DNA of 64,000 nt from Nonomuraea sp. NEAU-A123. GTDB lineage: Bacteria > Actinomycetota > Actinomycetes > Streptosporangiales > Streptosporangiaceae. Both the position numbers and the translations under genes were made by a program. Every line of letters begins with the position of its first letter. Position 1 is the stretch's first letter. Below are positions 50,814-61,353 of the stretch, in pieces. The stretch spans positions 372,001 to 436,000 of the forward strand of contig NZ_JAHFZZ010000001.1 in assembly GCF_018603905.1 (NCBI RefSeq), in the 5' to 3' direction. Below the pieces are notes generated by a model. That model ran no database searches. It had not been told where the DNA came from and saw only the letters and a list, made by a program, of their open reading frames with translations.

Positions 50814-51947
50814 TCAGGACTTTCTGCAGAGGCTGATGGCGTCCGCGACCGCCGCCACGTCGGAGCGGTCGTTGTAGTAGTGGAAGGACATGCGCAGCAG
50901 GCGGCCGCGCGGCGCGGTCACGATGCGCCGCGCGGCCAGCCGTGCCGCCAGCGCGTCGGGGTCGTCGTCCACGATCGCCACCTGCGGCCCGCGCGCCCCG
51001 GCCGGGCTCGCCACCCGCTCGCCCGCCGCCGCCAGCCGTTCGGCCAGCTCCTCGACCAGCTCCGACACATGATCCTGTACGGCCTGCGGGTCCACCCGCT
51101 CGATGAGGTCGAACCCGGCGTTGGCCGCGTAGGCCGACGGCACGGGCGGCGTGCCGGTCTCGAAGCGCCGCGCGTCGCCGGGGAAGTCCAGCAGCCGGGT
51201 GTCGAACGCGAACGGGTCCACCCGGCCGAACCAGCCGGTGAGCTCCGGGTCGCGCTGATGCTCCAGACCGTCGCGTACGTACAGGAACGCGATGCCCGGC
51301 AGGCCGAGCAGGTACTTCAGCGAGCCGGAGGTCAGGTAGTCGCAGCCGAGCTCGCGCACGTCGACCGGGATGACCCCGGTGCCCTGATAGGCGTCCACGA
51401 ACACCCGCGCGCCGTGCTCGTGCGCCAGCCGTACGACGTCCAGGACGGGCAGGCGGGCGCCGTTGCGGTAGGTGATCAGCGGCACCGACACCAGGTTGAC
51501 GCGCTCGTCCACGACCCGCTCGTACGCTCCGGCCTCGACGTTCTCGCCCGTGTCCGCGGCCACCCGCACCTGGGCGCCGCGTCCGGCCTGGGCCAGCCAG
51601 ACGTGCGCGATCGACGGGAACTCCAGGTCGTTGGTCACGATGCCGGGCCGGCGTGACCAGTCCAGCGACGAGGCGACCTGGAAGGCGGCCTCAGACGCGC
51701 ACGAGAGCACCGCGACCTCGCCGGGGGCGGCCTTGATGAGCCGGGCGAACCGCTCGCGCGCCCACTCGACCTCGGCCATCCACACGTCCCAGGGCGCGCC
51801 CTTGTCCCGGAGCGAATAGCCGATCTCTTGCAGCGAGTACGCCAGCCGGGCGGACAGGGCACCCTGGCTGCAGCTCGCCAGGTGCACGGTGTCGGCCAGC
51901 GAGGGGAACTCCGCCCGGAATTGGGCGGCGTTCAACATGCGTAACAT
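50814..51947 (-). CDS. PLP-dependent aminotransferase class V (cysteine desulfurase/kynureninase-like)
   Basis: This roughly 377-residue fold-type I PLP enzyme has VHLASCSQGALSARLAYSL near the N-terminus, CASEAAFQVASSL, the PLP-binding Asp185 in VFVDAYQGTG and the Schiff-base Lys211 in YLTSGSLKYLLGLPGIAFLY. Everything needed for PLP chemistry is present. No catalytic Cys loop for desulfurase activity is evident, so an aminotransferase or lyase acting on a small amino compound is likely. It is divergent from an XRE/cupin regulator gene by a short AT-rich spacer, which suggests control by that regulator. ATG 51947, 51938 and 51974 are candidate starts; 51974 lies inside a palindrome. Confidence 0.82.
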   Translation of the reverse strand: MLRMLNAAQFRAEFPSLADTVHLASCSQGALSARLAYSLQEIGYSLRDKGAPWDVWMAEVEWARERFARLIKAAPGEVAVLSCASEAAFQVASSLDWSRRPGIVTNDLEFPSIAHVWLAQAGRGAQVRVAADTGENVEAGAYERVVDERVNLVSVPLITYRNGARLPVLDVVRLAHEHGARVFVDAYQGTGVIPVDVRELGCDYLTSGSLKYLLGLPGIAFLYVRDGLEHQRDPELTGWFGRVDPFAFDTRLLDFPGDARRFETGTPPVPSAYAANAGFDLIERVDPQAVQDHVSELVEELAERLAAAGERVASPAGARGPQVAIVDDDPDALAARLAARRIVTAPRGRLLRMSFHYYNDRSDVAAVADAISLCRKS

Positions 51948-51972
51948 TTCGGGCCGCCTATCAGCCGCTTTC

Positions 51973-51996
51973 ATTGAATTCAATAAACCTTCAATC
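51973..51996. promoter_or_regulatory. palindromic operator candidate between aminotransferase and XRE/cupin genes
   Basis: ATTGAATTCAAT (51973-51984) is a perfect 12-bp palindrome, and its half-site TTCAAT recurs at 51991-51996, 11 bases from the first. The divergent spacer is strikingly AT-rich for this genome. It is a likely binding site for the adjacent XRE-type regulator. Confidence 0.55.
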
Positions 51997-52020
51997 ACGT
52001 TACATCGATAGGATCGCCGG

Positions 52021-52557
52021 ATGATTGGCACCAGAATTCGCGAGCTCCGGTCCGAACGTGGTCTGACCGTGGCACAGCTCGCGACGGCCGCGGGGGTGGC
52101 GTCGGGGTTGATCAGCCAGGTCGAGCGCGATCTGGCCGATCCCAGCCTGGAGGCGCTACGGAAGATCGCCAAGGCGTTGGATCTGCCGCTGTTCAGCCTG
52201 TTCCAGGAGCCGGATCCGGCGCTCGTGGCGGTGATCCGCGCCGACAACCGGGTGCGGGTCAAGTCGCCGTCCGACGGGATCACCTACGCGCGCGTGTCGC
52301 CGGGACGCGGGCGGCTGGAGGTCCTGGAGGGCCACCTGCTGCCCGGTGGCTCGTCGGCCGCCGAGCCGTGGTCGCATCCGTCGGAGGAGTGCGTACTGGT
52401 GCTGCGGGGGCGGCTCGTCGTCGAGGTCTCGGGCTTCGACCACGAACTGGAGGAGGGCGACAGCTGCTACTTCGACTCTTCGCTGCCGCACCGCTACCTG
52501 AATCCGGGCGAGGAACCCACCGATTTCATCATTGCCGCTACGCCTCCTAGTTACTGA
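52021..52557 (+). CDS. XRE-family regulator with C-terminal cupin sensor domain
   Basis: This 178-residue protein has an N-terminal HTH_3 (IRELRSERGLTVAQLATAAGVASGLISQVERDLADPSLEALRKIAKAL, about 6-54). A cupin_2 domain follows (about 100-175) with EPWSHPSEECVLVLRGRLVVEV and YFDSSLPHRYLNPGEEPTDF. His/Glu positions fit a small-ligand or metal-binding cupin. Members such as PuuR sense amines or amino-acid derivatives and repress neighbouring catabolic genes. The divergent PLP enzyme is the obvious target, with the palindrome between them as operator. Confidence 0.9.
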   Translation: MIGTRIRELRSERGLTVAQLATAAGVASGLISQVERDLADPSLEALRKIAKALDLPLFSLFQEPDPALVAVIRADNRVRVKSPSDGITYARVSPGRGRLEVLEGHLLPGGSSAAEPWSHPSEECVLVLRGRLVVEVSGFDHELEEGDSCYFDSSLPHRYLNPGEEPTDFIIAATPPSY

Positions 52558-52610
52558 TTTTTCCTGTCATAGTGAGGCGCCTCATGCCCATTCAACTCAG
52601 GAGGTCCTTC

Positions 52611-53981
52611 GTGGTGTCCAGATTCGGCCGCGCCCTGATCCTGGCGGGAGCGGCGGCGCTGGTGCTGCCGGTGCTCCCGGTGCTCCCGGCCAACGCGTCG
52701 GGCGACGTCAAGACCAGCGCCAACGTCAAGCTCGTCGGCGGCGTCCCGAAGCAGGGGCCGTTCAAGTCCGGCGACGCCTACGACACCGACCTGGCCTTCC
52801 AGGGTGACTACGCCTACCAGGGCAACTACCACGGCTTCACGATCTACGACATCAAGAACCCGGCCAAGCCGGCGGTCGTCAGCCGGGTCACCTGCCCCGC
52901 CGCCCAGAACGACGTCTCGGTGCAGGGCAACCTGCTCTTCCTGTCGGTGGACGAGTCGCTCACCAGCGACTCCTGCAAGGCCGAAGCCGAGACGCCCAGC
53001 GTGAAGTCGGCGTGGGAGGGCATCCGGATCTTCGACATCAGCGACAAGAAGCGGCCCAAGTACATCAAGTCCATCGCGACCGCCTGTGGCTCGCACACGC
53101 ACACGCTCGTACCGGCGAAGAAGCGGGCGGGCAAGAAGAGCAAGGCCGTCTACCTGTACGTCTCGTCGTACGGGCCCAGCAAGTCGTACCCCGACTGCAA
53201 GCCGCCGCACGACCGGATCTCGATCATCAAGGTGCCGCTCGGCAAGCCCACCTCGGCCAAGGTCGTCTCGCGCCCGGTGCTGTTCTCCGACGGCGGCAAC
53301 GAGAAGCAGGAGAACCTGCTCGCTCCCACCACGGGCTGCCACGACATCACCGTGTTCCCGGACAAGGACCTGGCCGCGGGCGCCTGCATGGGCGACGGCG
53401 TGCTGATGGACATCTCCGACAGGGAGCACCCGAAGGTCACGACCAGGGTCACCGACGAGAACTTCGCGTTCTGGCACTCGGCGACGTTCAACAACACCGG
53501 CACCAAGGTCGTCTTCACCGACGAGCTGGGCGGGGGCGTCATGGCCGCCTGTAACGCGGCGACCGGTCCCCAGCGGGGCGCGGACGCGGTCTACGACATC
53601 GCGGACGGTCAGCTCACGTTCAAGAGCTACTACAAGATCCCGCGCAACCAGGGCCCGGACGAGAACTGCGTGGCGCACAACGGCTCGCTGATCCCGGTCA
53701 AGGGCCGCGACATCATGGTCCAGGCGTGGTACCAGGGCGGAGTGTCCATCTGGGACTTCACCGACTCCTCGGCGCCCGCGGAGATCGGCTACTTCGACCG
53801 CGGCCCGCTCACGCCGCAGAACCTCGGCGGCTCCTGGTCGGCCTACTACTACAACGGCCACATCTACAGCAGCGACATCCAGCGGGGCCTGGACGTGCTG
53901 ACCATCACCGACCAGCGGACCGACCCGGCCGCCACGAAGCGGCTGAAGGTCCTCAACACCCAGACCCAGTACGCCTACTGA
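52611..53981 (+). CDS. secreted LVIVD-repeat protein, copy 2
   Basis: This roughly 456-residue paralogue of the protein at 49.4 kb has a signal peptide (about 1-30, ending ANA). Blades include YQGNYHGFTIYDIKNPAKPAVVSRVTC, WEGIRIFDISDKKRPKYIKSIAT, QGGVSIWDFTDSSAPAEIGYF and HIYSSDIQRGLDVLTI. Long identical stretches, such as ENCVAHNGSLIPVKG in both, indicate a relatively close duplication. GTG 52611 (or 52614) follows AGGAGG at 52599-52604. Its end overlaps the convergent RDD gene by 7 bp. Function is unknown; an extracellular scaffold or enzyme is possible. Confidence 0.87.
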   Translation: MVSRFGRALILAGAAALVLPVLPVLPANASGDVKTSANVKLVGGVPKQGPFKSGDAYDTDLAFQGDYAYQGNYHGFTIYDIKNPAKPAVVSRVTCPAAQNDVSVQGNLLFLSVDESLTSDSCKAEAETPSVKSAWEGIRIFDISDKKRPKYIKSIATACGSHTHTLVPAKKRAGKKSKAVYLYVSSYGPSKSYPDCKPPHDRISIIKVPLGKPTSAKVVSRPVLFSDGGNEKQENLLAPTTGCHDITVFPDKDLAAGACMGDGVLMDISDREHPKVTTRVTDENFAFWHSATFNNTGTKVVFTDELGGGVMAACNAATGPQRGADAVYDIADGQLTFKSYYKIPRNQGPDENCVAHNGSLIPVKGRDIMVQAWYQGGVSIWDFTDSSAPAEIGYFDRGPLTPQNLGGSWSAYYYNGHIYSSDIQRGLDVLTITDQRTDPAATKRLKVLNTQTQYAY

Positions 53982-54898
53982 GGCGGCGCGAACCCACCCG
54001 GAGTCGCCTGCGGCGGCGACTCCGGCACGCTCGGCGCCGGCGGCTGGTAAGACGGCTGCCCACCCGGCTGGTACGGCATCGGCGGCGGCGGGTACGGGGC
54101 CTGCTGCTGGAACGGCGGCCCGGGCTGGGCGTAGGCCGGTGGCGTCATGCCGTTGCGCTGGGCCAGCCGTACCTGGTCGCGCCTGCGGCGCTCGGCCAGG
54201 ACGGCGCTCAGGTAGGCGTGCGCCGGCACCCCGGACGGCGCGGCGGGCGAGACGAACGCCGCCACCTGCGCCGCGATGCGCATCCCCATCTCATGCTGGA
54301 TCTGCGGAGACAGGTCGCGCCAGCGGGAGAGGTACTGTCTGGCGGCCATCGCCACCTCCTCGGGCAGTTGCGAGAGCTCCAGCGTCGCCGCCCAGGCGGC
54401 CAGTTGCGGCGGCATCACGATCAGGTGCCCCGCGGACCGCGGCACGCGCTCGGCGATCACGATCGTGCCCGCGAAGATGTCGCCCAGCCGCTTGCCCCGC
54501 TGCGAGACCAGCGAGGAGATCAGCGCCGGCGCCCCCGAGAACATCCAGAACTCCACCAGCCCGGCCAGCCCGCGGAACAGCGCCTGCCGGAACCGTTCCG
54601 GGCTCCCGTCGTCACTGACCACCCGCAACCCGAGCGCCAGCTTGCCCAGGCTCCGCCCCCTGCTCAAGGTCTCGAAGATCACCGGATAGCCCACGATCAC
54701 CAGCACGACCAGCACGATCGACACGGCGGCGAACAACGCCACGTCGGTGACCAGGAAGAACGCTTCCAATGCCACGTACGCGGCGATCAGGACGATCATC
54801 TGGATCGCCATGTCGATGATGAGCGCCACGGCACGGGACGGCATCTGAGCCACCCGTACCTCGACGACGACGGCGTCACCGGTCACAACCTCTGACAT
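53975..54898 (-). CDS. RDD-family membrane protein
   Basis: This 307-residue protein has an RDD domain (about 16-145) with the hallmark Arg/Asp/Asp pattern (MPSRAVALIIDMAIQM, then SRGRSLGKLALGLRVV) and about three to four membrane helices. A soluble helical middle follows, and then a Pro/Gln/Tyr-rich disordered tail (about 250-307). RDD proteins may act in ion or small-molecule transport. Association with SpoIIM-like, MoxR and DUF58 genes is conserved next to mtrAB in actinobacteria. It is divergent from the SpoIIM-like gene. Confidence 0.88.
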   Translation of the reverse strand: MSEVVTGDAVVVEVRVAQMPSRAVALIIDMAIQMIVLIAAYVALEAFFLVTDVALFAAVSIVLVVLVIVGYPVIFETLSRGRSLGKLALGLRVVSDDGSPERFRQALFRGLAGLVEFWMFSGAPALISSLVSQRGKRLGDIFAGTIVIAERVPRSAGHLIVMPPQLAAWAATLELSQLPEEVAMAARQYLSRWRDLSPQIQHEMGMRIAAQVAAFVSPAAPSGVPAHAYLSAVLAERRRRDQVRLAQRNGMTPPAYAQPGPPFQQQAPYPPPPMPYQPGGQPSYQPPAPSVPESPPQATPGGFAPPQ

Positions 54899-54949
54899 AC
54901 GTGGAGCCTAACGGCAATGGCCCGATGGATGACCGGCCACAATGGTCCG

Positions 54950-55942
54950 GTGGACATCGATGCGTTCGTCACCGCACACCGCCCGGTTTGGGACAGACTG
55001 GAGCACCTGGTCAAACACCGCTCGTCGCTGACCGGGCCCGAGGTCGACGAGCTGGTCGACCTCTACCAGCGGGTGTCCACGCATCTGTCGATCGTCCGCT
55101 CGTCCTCCGCCGACGCGATGCTGACCGGCCGGCTGTCCGCGCTGGTGGCCAGGGCGCGCTCGGCGGTGACGGGGGCGCACACGCCCGCCTGGCGGGAGCT
55201 GGTCAGGTTCGTCACCGTGTCGTTCCCGGTGGTCGCCTACCGGGCCCGGTGGTGGTGGCTGGCAACGTCGCTGGCGTTCATCGCCGTCTCGTGGGTGCTC
55301 GGCGTGTGGGTGGCGAGCAACCCGCAGGTGCAGACCTCGATCGCCTCGCCCGACCAGATCACCCAGCTCGTCGAGCACGACTTCGCCGACTACTACTCCG
55401 AGAACCCGGCCGCCTCCTTCGCCAGCCAGGTGTGGATCAACAACGCGTGGGTCTCGGCGCAGGTCATCATCTACGCGATCTTCCTGGGGCTGCCGATCCC
55501 CCTGGTGCTCTGGTCGAACGCGGCCAACCTCGGCGTCTCCGCCGGGCTGATGGCCTCGCGTGACAAGCTCGACATCTTCTTCGGGCTGATCATGCCGCAC
55601 GGCCTGCTGGAGCTGACCGCCGTCTTCCTGGCGGCGTCCGTCGGCATGCGGCTGGGGTGGACGGTCATCGACCCCGGGCCGCGCAAGCGCGTCGAGGCGC
55701 TGGCGGAACAGGGCAGGGCGGTGGTCAGCGTGGCGCTGGGGCTGGTCGGGGTGCTGTTCGTGTCGGGGCTCATCGAGGCGTTCGTCACGCCGTCCGGGCT
55801 GCCGACCCCGGTGCGGGTGGGCATCGGGGTGCTCGCCGAAGGGGCCTTCCTCGCGTACGTGATCGTCTTCGGCAGACGGGCACTGAGCCAGAACGAGACG
55901 GGCGACCTCGAACGCGCCCCGGACGTGGCCCCGAGCGCCTGA
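54950..55942 (+). CDS. stage II sporulation protein M-like (DUF95) membrane protein
   Basis: This roughly 330-residue protein starts VDIDAFVTAHRPVWDRLEHLVKHRSSL. It has a helical N-terminal region and about five membrane helices, including VWINNAWVSAQVIIYAIFLGLPIPLVLWSNAANLGVSAGLM and HGLLELTAVFLAASVGMRLGW, the SpoIIM/DUF95 signature (NN...HG.LE). In actinobacteria this family sits next to RDD and MoxR-DUF58 genes and is not sporulation-specific. It is thought to belong to a membrane complex with them. GTG 54950 starts the family-like N-terminus; the frame extends to 54917. Confidence 0.87.
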   Translation: MDIDAFVTAHRPVWDRLEHLVKHRSSLTGPEVDELVDLYQRVSTHLSIVRSSSADAMLTGRLSALVARARSAVTGAHTPAWRELVRFVTVSFPVVAYRARWWWLATSLAFIAVSWVLGVWVASNPQVQTSIASPDQITQLVEHDFADYYSENPAASFASQVWINNAWVSAQVIIYAIFLGLPIPLVLWSNAANLGVSAGLMASRDKLDIFFGLIMPHGLLELTAVFLAASVGMRLGWTVIDPGPRKRVEALAEQGRAVVSVALGLVGVLFVSGLIEAFVTPSGLPTPVRVGIGVLAEGAFLAYVIVFGRRALSQNETGDLERAPDVAPSA

Positions 55943-55961
55943 ACCCGCCGAGCGCCCGAAG

Positions 55962-57334
55962 CTACAGGCGGCCAGCGGCCTTCAGCGCCAGGTACGCGTC
56001 GGCCAGGGCCGGGGCGATGTCCTCCGGTGACGCGTCCACCACTTCGACGCCGTGGCGGCGCAGCCGGGCGGTGATGCGCCTGCGCCCCAGCTCCGTGTGC
56101 TCGGCCGCCGCCGCGTCGTACACCTGCTCGGCCGTGCCCTTCTGGGCCGCCATGGCCGCCACGCGCGGATCGGAGACCGCCGCGACCAGCACCAGGTGGC
56201 GCGAGGAGAGCTGCGGCAGCACCGGCATCAGCCCCTCGTCGAGCGCGGCCGAGTTGAGGTCGGTGAGCAGCACGACCAGGCAGCGCCGCTTGGCCCGGGA
56301 CAGGACCGCCGCGACCATGCCCTGCGAGTCGGCCTCGATCAGCTCCGCCTCGATCGGCGCCATGGCGTTGACCAGCGACGACAGCAGCTCGGTACGCGAG
56401 GCCCCGGCCACCCAGGCGCGTACGGCCCGGTCGTAGGCGAGGAAGTCCACCTGGTCGCCCGCCCTGGCGGCGAGCGCGGCGAGCAGCAGGGCGGCGTCCA
56501 TCGACCAGTCGAGCCGCGGCCAGCCGGGCACCGGGCGGGGATCAGGGCGGACCAGCAGCCCGCCGCCGCCCGCCGCGGCGCCGGCCATCGGCATCGGGGC
56601 GTCGCCCACCCGGCCCGCGGAGGTGCGGCCGGTGTCGAGCACGATCAGCACCCGCCGGTCCCGCTCGGGACGCCAGGTGCGGACGACCACGTCGTGGCGC
56701 CGCGCGGTGGCCCGCCAGTCGATCGAGCGCACGTCGTCGCCCACCACGTACTCGCGCAACGAGTCGAACTCGGTGCCCTGCCCGCGTACCAGGGCCGGAT
56801 GCTGGCCGTCGAGCTCACGCAGCCTGGCCAGCCGGGAGGGCAGGTGCTTGCGCGACAGGAACGGCGGCAGCACGCGCACCGACCACGGCGCCAGGTGGGT
56901 GCCCTGGCGGGCGGCCAGGCCGAGCGGCCCGAGCGAGCGGACGGTGAGCGCCACGGACTCGCGGTCGCCGCGCCTGGTCGGGGTGAGCGTCACGACGAGC
57001 TTGCGGCGCTCGCCCGCGGGCACGTTGAGCGGCTGGGAACGCGGTGACGCGCCCGCGGAGGGCGGCCAGGCGTCCCGCAGCAGGCCGCGTATCCGCCGGC
57101 TCCCCGGGTTCTCCACCACCAGCTCGACCGTGGCCTGGCCGCCGAGGCGGACCAGCCGGTCGCCCGAGCGGTGGAAGCGGAGCGGGCGGACCGCGCCCGC
57201 GAACACCAGGTCCACGATGATCGCGGCGGCCAGCAGCAGGCAGACGCCCGCCACCGCGGGCCCCGGATCGGGCGCCAGCAGCACGACCACGACGCCGAGC
57301 GCCGCCACCAGCCCGGCGCGTCCCGTCAGAGCCA

Positions 57335-57335
<1 letters not shown>
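55962..57335 (-). CDS. DUF58-family protein (MoxR partner)
   Basis: This 457-residue protein has two N-terminal membrane helices (about 7-50), a beta-rich region and the DUF58 signature (about 195-230, TEFDSLREYVVGDDVRSIDWRATARRHDVVVRTW). A VWA-like fold follows (VLIVLDTGRTSAGRV). DUF58 proteins partner MoxR AAA ATPases in assembling or activating membrane-linked complexes. Its ATG overlaps the moxR stop as ATGA (57333-57337), so the two are co-translated. It is the last gene of a five-gene operon. Confidence 0.9.
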
Positions 57336-58301
<966 letters not shown>

Positions 58302-58312
<11 letters not shown>

Positions 58313-59489
58313 TTACGGTCCTCTCGATGAAGTCCAAGTAGCCTGCCAGGGCGACGAGCCCGGCGTCGTCGGCGGGGGCTGGGCCGTACAACGCGGCGCC
58401 GACCTCCTGCGCGTCCTGACCGGTCCGTACGGCGACGGCGGCCACCAGCTCGTGCCGCCCCGAGCCGGAGCCGAGGCCGAGCCGGGGCGTGAGCCGGTCG
58501 ATCGTGCCGGCCCTGAGCGAGTCGGCCGCCCTGCCCCTGGCCCGCCTGGCCCGGTAGAGCCGCCCGCGCCCCTCGACCGTCTCCGCGGCCCGCACCACGA
58601 CGGGCAGCCGCTCGATCACGACCGGCCCCAGCCTCCTGCCCCGCCAGAAGGCCACCAGCAGCACCGTGATGACCGTCATCAGCACGGCCCAGGGGATGCT
58701 CGCGGGCATGAGGTCGTACATCGACTGGCCGGCCTCGCCCGGCAGCTCGCCCACGGGCGGTGTCTCCGGCGCCACCAGCCAGGTCACGGCCTTGGCCGAA
58801 CCCAGCAGGTTCAGGGCGAGCGCGGCGTTGCCGTCCTCGCTCAGGCGCTGGTTGGTCATGAACTCGGCGCTGCCCAGGACCGTGGTGGTGCCGCCCGCGT
58901 TGGGGTAGCTGACCAGCGTCCATCCGTCGCTCCACGGGTAGCAGCCGGTGGAGCCGGCCGGTCCGGTGAACGCGGAGTCGCCGATGAACGCGCTGCCCGC
59001 GGCCTTGGCGGCGGGCAGTGAGCAGTCGGGCTCACGCGAGCGCTCGCGCGCGGCCCCCCGCACCGGCCGCACTGCGGGGGCCAGCTCGTCGAGGGTGAAG
59101 AGGTTGTCGGCGATCACCCGGTCGCCCTGGATCCCGGCCAGGGCGCGCGGGTCGACGTAGGAGGCGTCGGTGATCAGCAGCAGCCGGTCTCCCGGCGCGG
59201 CACCGGTGGCCTTCGCCACGGCCGCCTCCGCCGAGTCGACCCGGTCTACGGTGACACCGCGGTCGCGCAGCAGCTCGGCCAGCGCCATCGAGCCCGCCAG
59301 CGAGGCGTCGGCGGGATCCAGGTGGCGTGGCGGACGGGTGTCCGGTTTGAGCAGCACGCTGAACACCGCGGCGAGCACGATGAGCGCGCCGAGCAGGACG
59401 ATCAGCCGGCTCGCCCGCCAGGTGGAGCGCACGGTGGGGGAGGTGGAGCGGGACTCGCCGGTCTCCCGTGGCCGCATGTCGAGGCTCAT
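58302..59489 (-). CDS. DUF4350-containing membrane protein
   Basis: This 395-residue protein has one N-terminal membrane helix (about 29-49) and an extracytoplasmic region with DUF4350 features (ASLAGSMALAELLRDRGVTVDRV at about 68-90, DRLLLITDASYVDP). A second helix (PASIPWAVLMTVITVLLVAFW at about 268-288) leads to a cytoplasmic tail. It is a regular member of actinobacterial MoxR-DUF58 operons and probably a subunit of that complex. ATG 59489 overlaps the preceding stop as ATGA. The frame opens much further upstream, but that is a shadow of the DUF4129 gene. Confidence 0.85.
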
Positions 59490-60136
59490 GAGGCCCTCCC
59501 GAGTGGGGGCCCGGCCAGCGGGACCGGTCTGGCCTGGCGGAGCCGATCGTCGAGACCGCTCATGGCGTCGTACGCCTCCCGGGTGCCGGGCACGGCGCCG
59601 TAGGTGACGTCGTCGAACGAGCGGGCGGCGGCGGTCAGCTCGTCGGCGAAGCCGGGCAGCGCCTGGCCCGCCTCGGCGGCCAGCTCGTCGGCCGTACGCC
59701 CCGGCATCCCGTCGACCAGGGCCCGCTCCTCCAGGTCGCGGGCGATGGCGCGCAGCCGCTCCTGGATCGCCTCGGTCCAGTCGCCCCCGGCGGCCAGCCG
59801 CTCGGCCGCCTGGCGGTGCTCGGCGGCGGTCAGCGTCCGCTCGCCGAACAGGCCGTCCGGCGCCGCCGCGTTCCTGCGCGAGGTCTTGCGGAGCCGCCAC
59901 ACGACCAGCGCGATCACCCCGCTGATGATCAGTACGATCACGATGGCGGAGATGATGCCACCGGTCGTGCCGCTGCCCGTGGCCGCGTCCATGAGGTCGC
60001 CGACGAACTGCCTGAAGCGCCGGACCGCCTGGTCCAGCAGCGCTTCCTTCTCGTAGCCCGGCTTGAGGAGCTCGTCCGCGGCTCTGCGCGCGGCCTCCTC
60101 CCTGTCGATCGGGGTCACGGCGTCGATCGGGGTCAC
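59486..60136 (-). CDS. DUF4129-domain membrane protein
   Basis: This 216-residue protein has one transmembrane helix (about 61-82, ISAIVIVLIISGVIALVVW) and a cytoplasmic DUF4129 region (about 105-205) with EHRQAAERLAAGGDWTEAIQERLRAIARDLEERALVDGMPGRTADELA. DUF4129 is often fused to transglutaminase domains but stands alone here, as usual in MoxR operons of actinobacteria. Both ends overlap neighbours by ATGA (60133-60136 and 59486-59489). Confidence 0.87.
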   Translation of the reverse strand: MTPIDAVTPIDREEAARRAADELLKPGYEKEALLDQAVRRFRQFVGDLMDAATGSGTTGGIISAIVIVLIISGVIALVVWRLRKTSRRNAAAPDGLFGERTLTAAEHRQAAERLAAGGDWTEAIQERLRAIARDLEERALVDGMPGRTADELAAEAGQALPGFADELTAAARSFDDVTYGAVPGTREAYDAMSGLDDRLRQARPVPLAGPPLGRAS

Positions 60137-61353
60137 GGCCTGGCGGAGTTGGACGGATGCCAGAGCTCGTCGGCCGAGGCGTGCACCCAGCCCTGACGCT
60201 GCTGCTCGATCGCCGCCGTCTGCAGCGCCAGGTCGAACGCCTCACTGCGCATCCGCCGGTCGGCGTAGAGGAGCCCCGCGACACCCGCCTCGAACGGGTA
60301 GGTGATCAACGCGCCGAGCGTGCCGCCGACGGCGAGCAGCACGGCCGCCAGCACGGCGGTGCCGGGCGATTGGCCGAGCAGGCCGACGAGGGACCCGGCG
60401 ATGGTGAACGGGATCTCCAGAATGCTCGCGACGAGCCCCACCAGCAGTGAGGTGAGCAGCAGGATGCCGAGCACCCGCCAGAAGTCGCCGGTCACCAGAT
60501 TCCAGGAGCGCCGCAGCGCCTGGATGGGACCCTTGCCCTCCAGCACCACGGCCGGCGCCGCGAGCGCGAAGCGGGTCCTGAAGTACAGCACATAGCCGAT
60601 GTACAGGAGGAGCAGCAGCATGGAGATCACGAACACGCCGCCCGCCGCGGCGGGTGAGCCGTCGCCCGTGCCGGTCGCGATGACCGCGACGATGAGCAGG
60701 GCGATGACGGCCAGCGGGACCAGCATGATGACGGCCATCAGCCCCACCACGCCGAACAGCGCCGGGACGCGGCCCTTGGTCAGCTGCCACGCCTCTCCGG
60801 CGGAGATCTTGCCGCCGAACACGGCGCGGCCGAGTATCCGCATCAGCACGCCGGTCAGCACGGTCACCACGACGAAGCTGACCGCGATGGAGACGAGCGC
60901 GCCGCCGTACTGGGCGATGAACCCGCCGTACATCCCGGTCAGGTCGGCCGACTCGGCGGCGGCCGGATCGTTGAGCAGGTCGCGCATGGAGTCGAAGGCG
61001 AACACCTGCCCGATCGCGATCGGGAGGGCGCCGAGGAGGGCGGCGACCGCCGAGAGGCCCAGCACCGCCTTGGGGTTCGACCGGACCAGTTTGATCGTTC
61101 CGTCGAGGATGTCGCCCAGCCCCAGCGGCCGTAGCGGTATGATCCCGGGGCGCAGTGCGGGTGGATGCGGCATGTAGCCGTATCCAGGCGGCGGTTGCTG
61201 ATAGGGCGCCTGCGGGCCGGGGCCCTGTGGAGGCTGTTGCTGTTCGAAGCCGGGGGCGGTCCACGGCGAGGTCTGCGGGGCACCGTAGGGAGGGGGCTGA
61301 TCTGAAGCCCAGCCTGGTGGCGTCTCGGGCGAGGGACCGTGACCGTCTGACAT
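60133..61353 (-). CDS. polytopic membrane protein, GPDPase membrane-domain-like
   Basis: This roughly 406-residue protein has a Pro/Gln/Tyr-rich cytoplasmic N-terminus (about 1-75). An IIPLRPLGLGDILDGTIKLVRSNPKAVLGL segment leads into about six long hydrophobic helices. The pattern resembles the glycerophosphoryl-diester-phosphodiesterase membrane domain without the catalytic part. It is the first gene of the DUF4129-DUF4350-MoxR-DUF58 operon and probably forms its membrane base. ATG 61353 (MSDGHGPSPETPPG) is preferred over the open frame from 61413. Confidence 0.8.
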   Translation of the reverse strand: MSDGHGPSPETPPGWASDQPPPYGAPQTSPWTAPGFEQQQPPQGPGPQAPYQQPPPGYGYMPHPPALRPGIIPLRPLGLGDILDGTIKLVRSNPKAVLGLSAVAALLGALPIAIGQVFAFDSMRDLLNDPAAAESADLTGMYGGFIAQYGGALVSIAVSFVVVTVLTGVLMRILGRAVFGGKISAGEAWQLTKGRVPALFGVVGLMAVIMLVPLAVIALLIVAVIATGTGDGSPAAAGGVFVISMLLLLLYIGYVLYFRTRFALAAPAVVLEGKGPIQALRRSWNLVTGDFWRVLGILLLTSLLVGLVASILEIPFTIAGSLVGLLGQSPGTAVLAAVLLAVGGTLGALITYPFEAGVAGLLYADRRMRSEAFDLALQTAAIEQQRQGWVHASADELWHPSNSARP

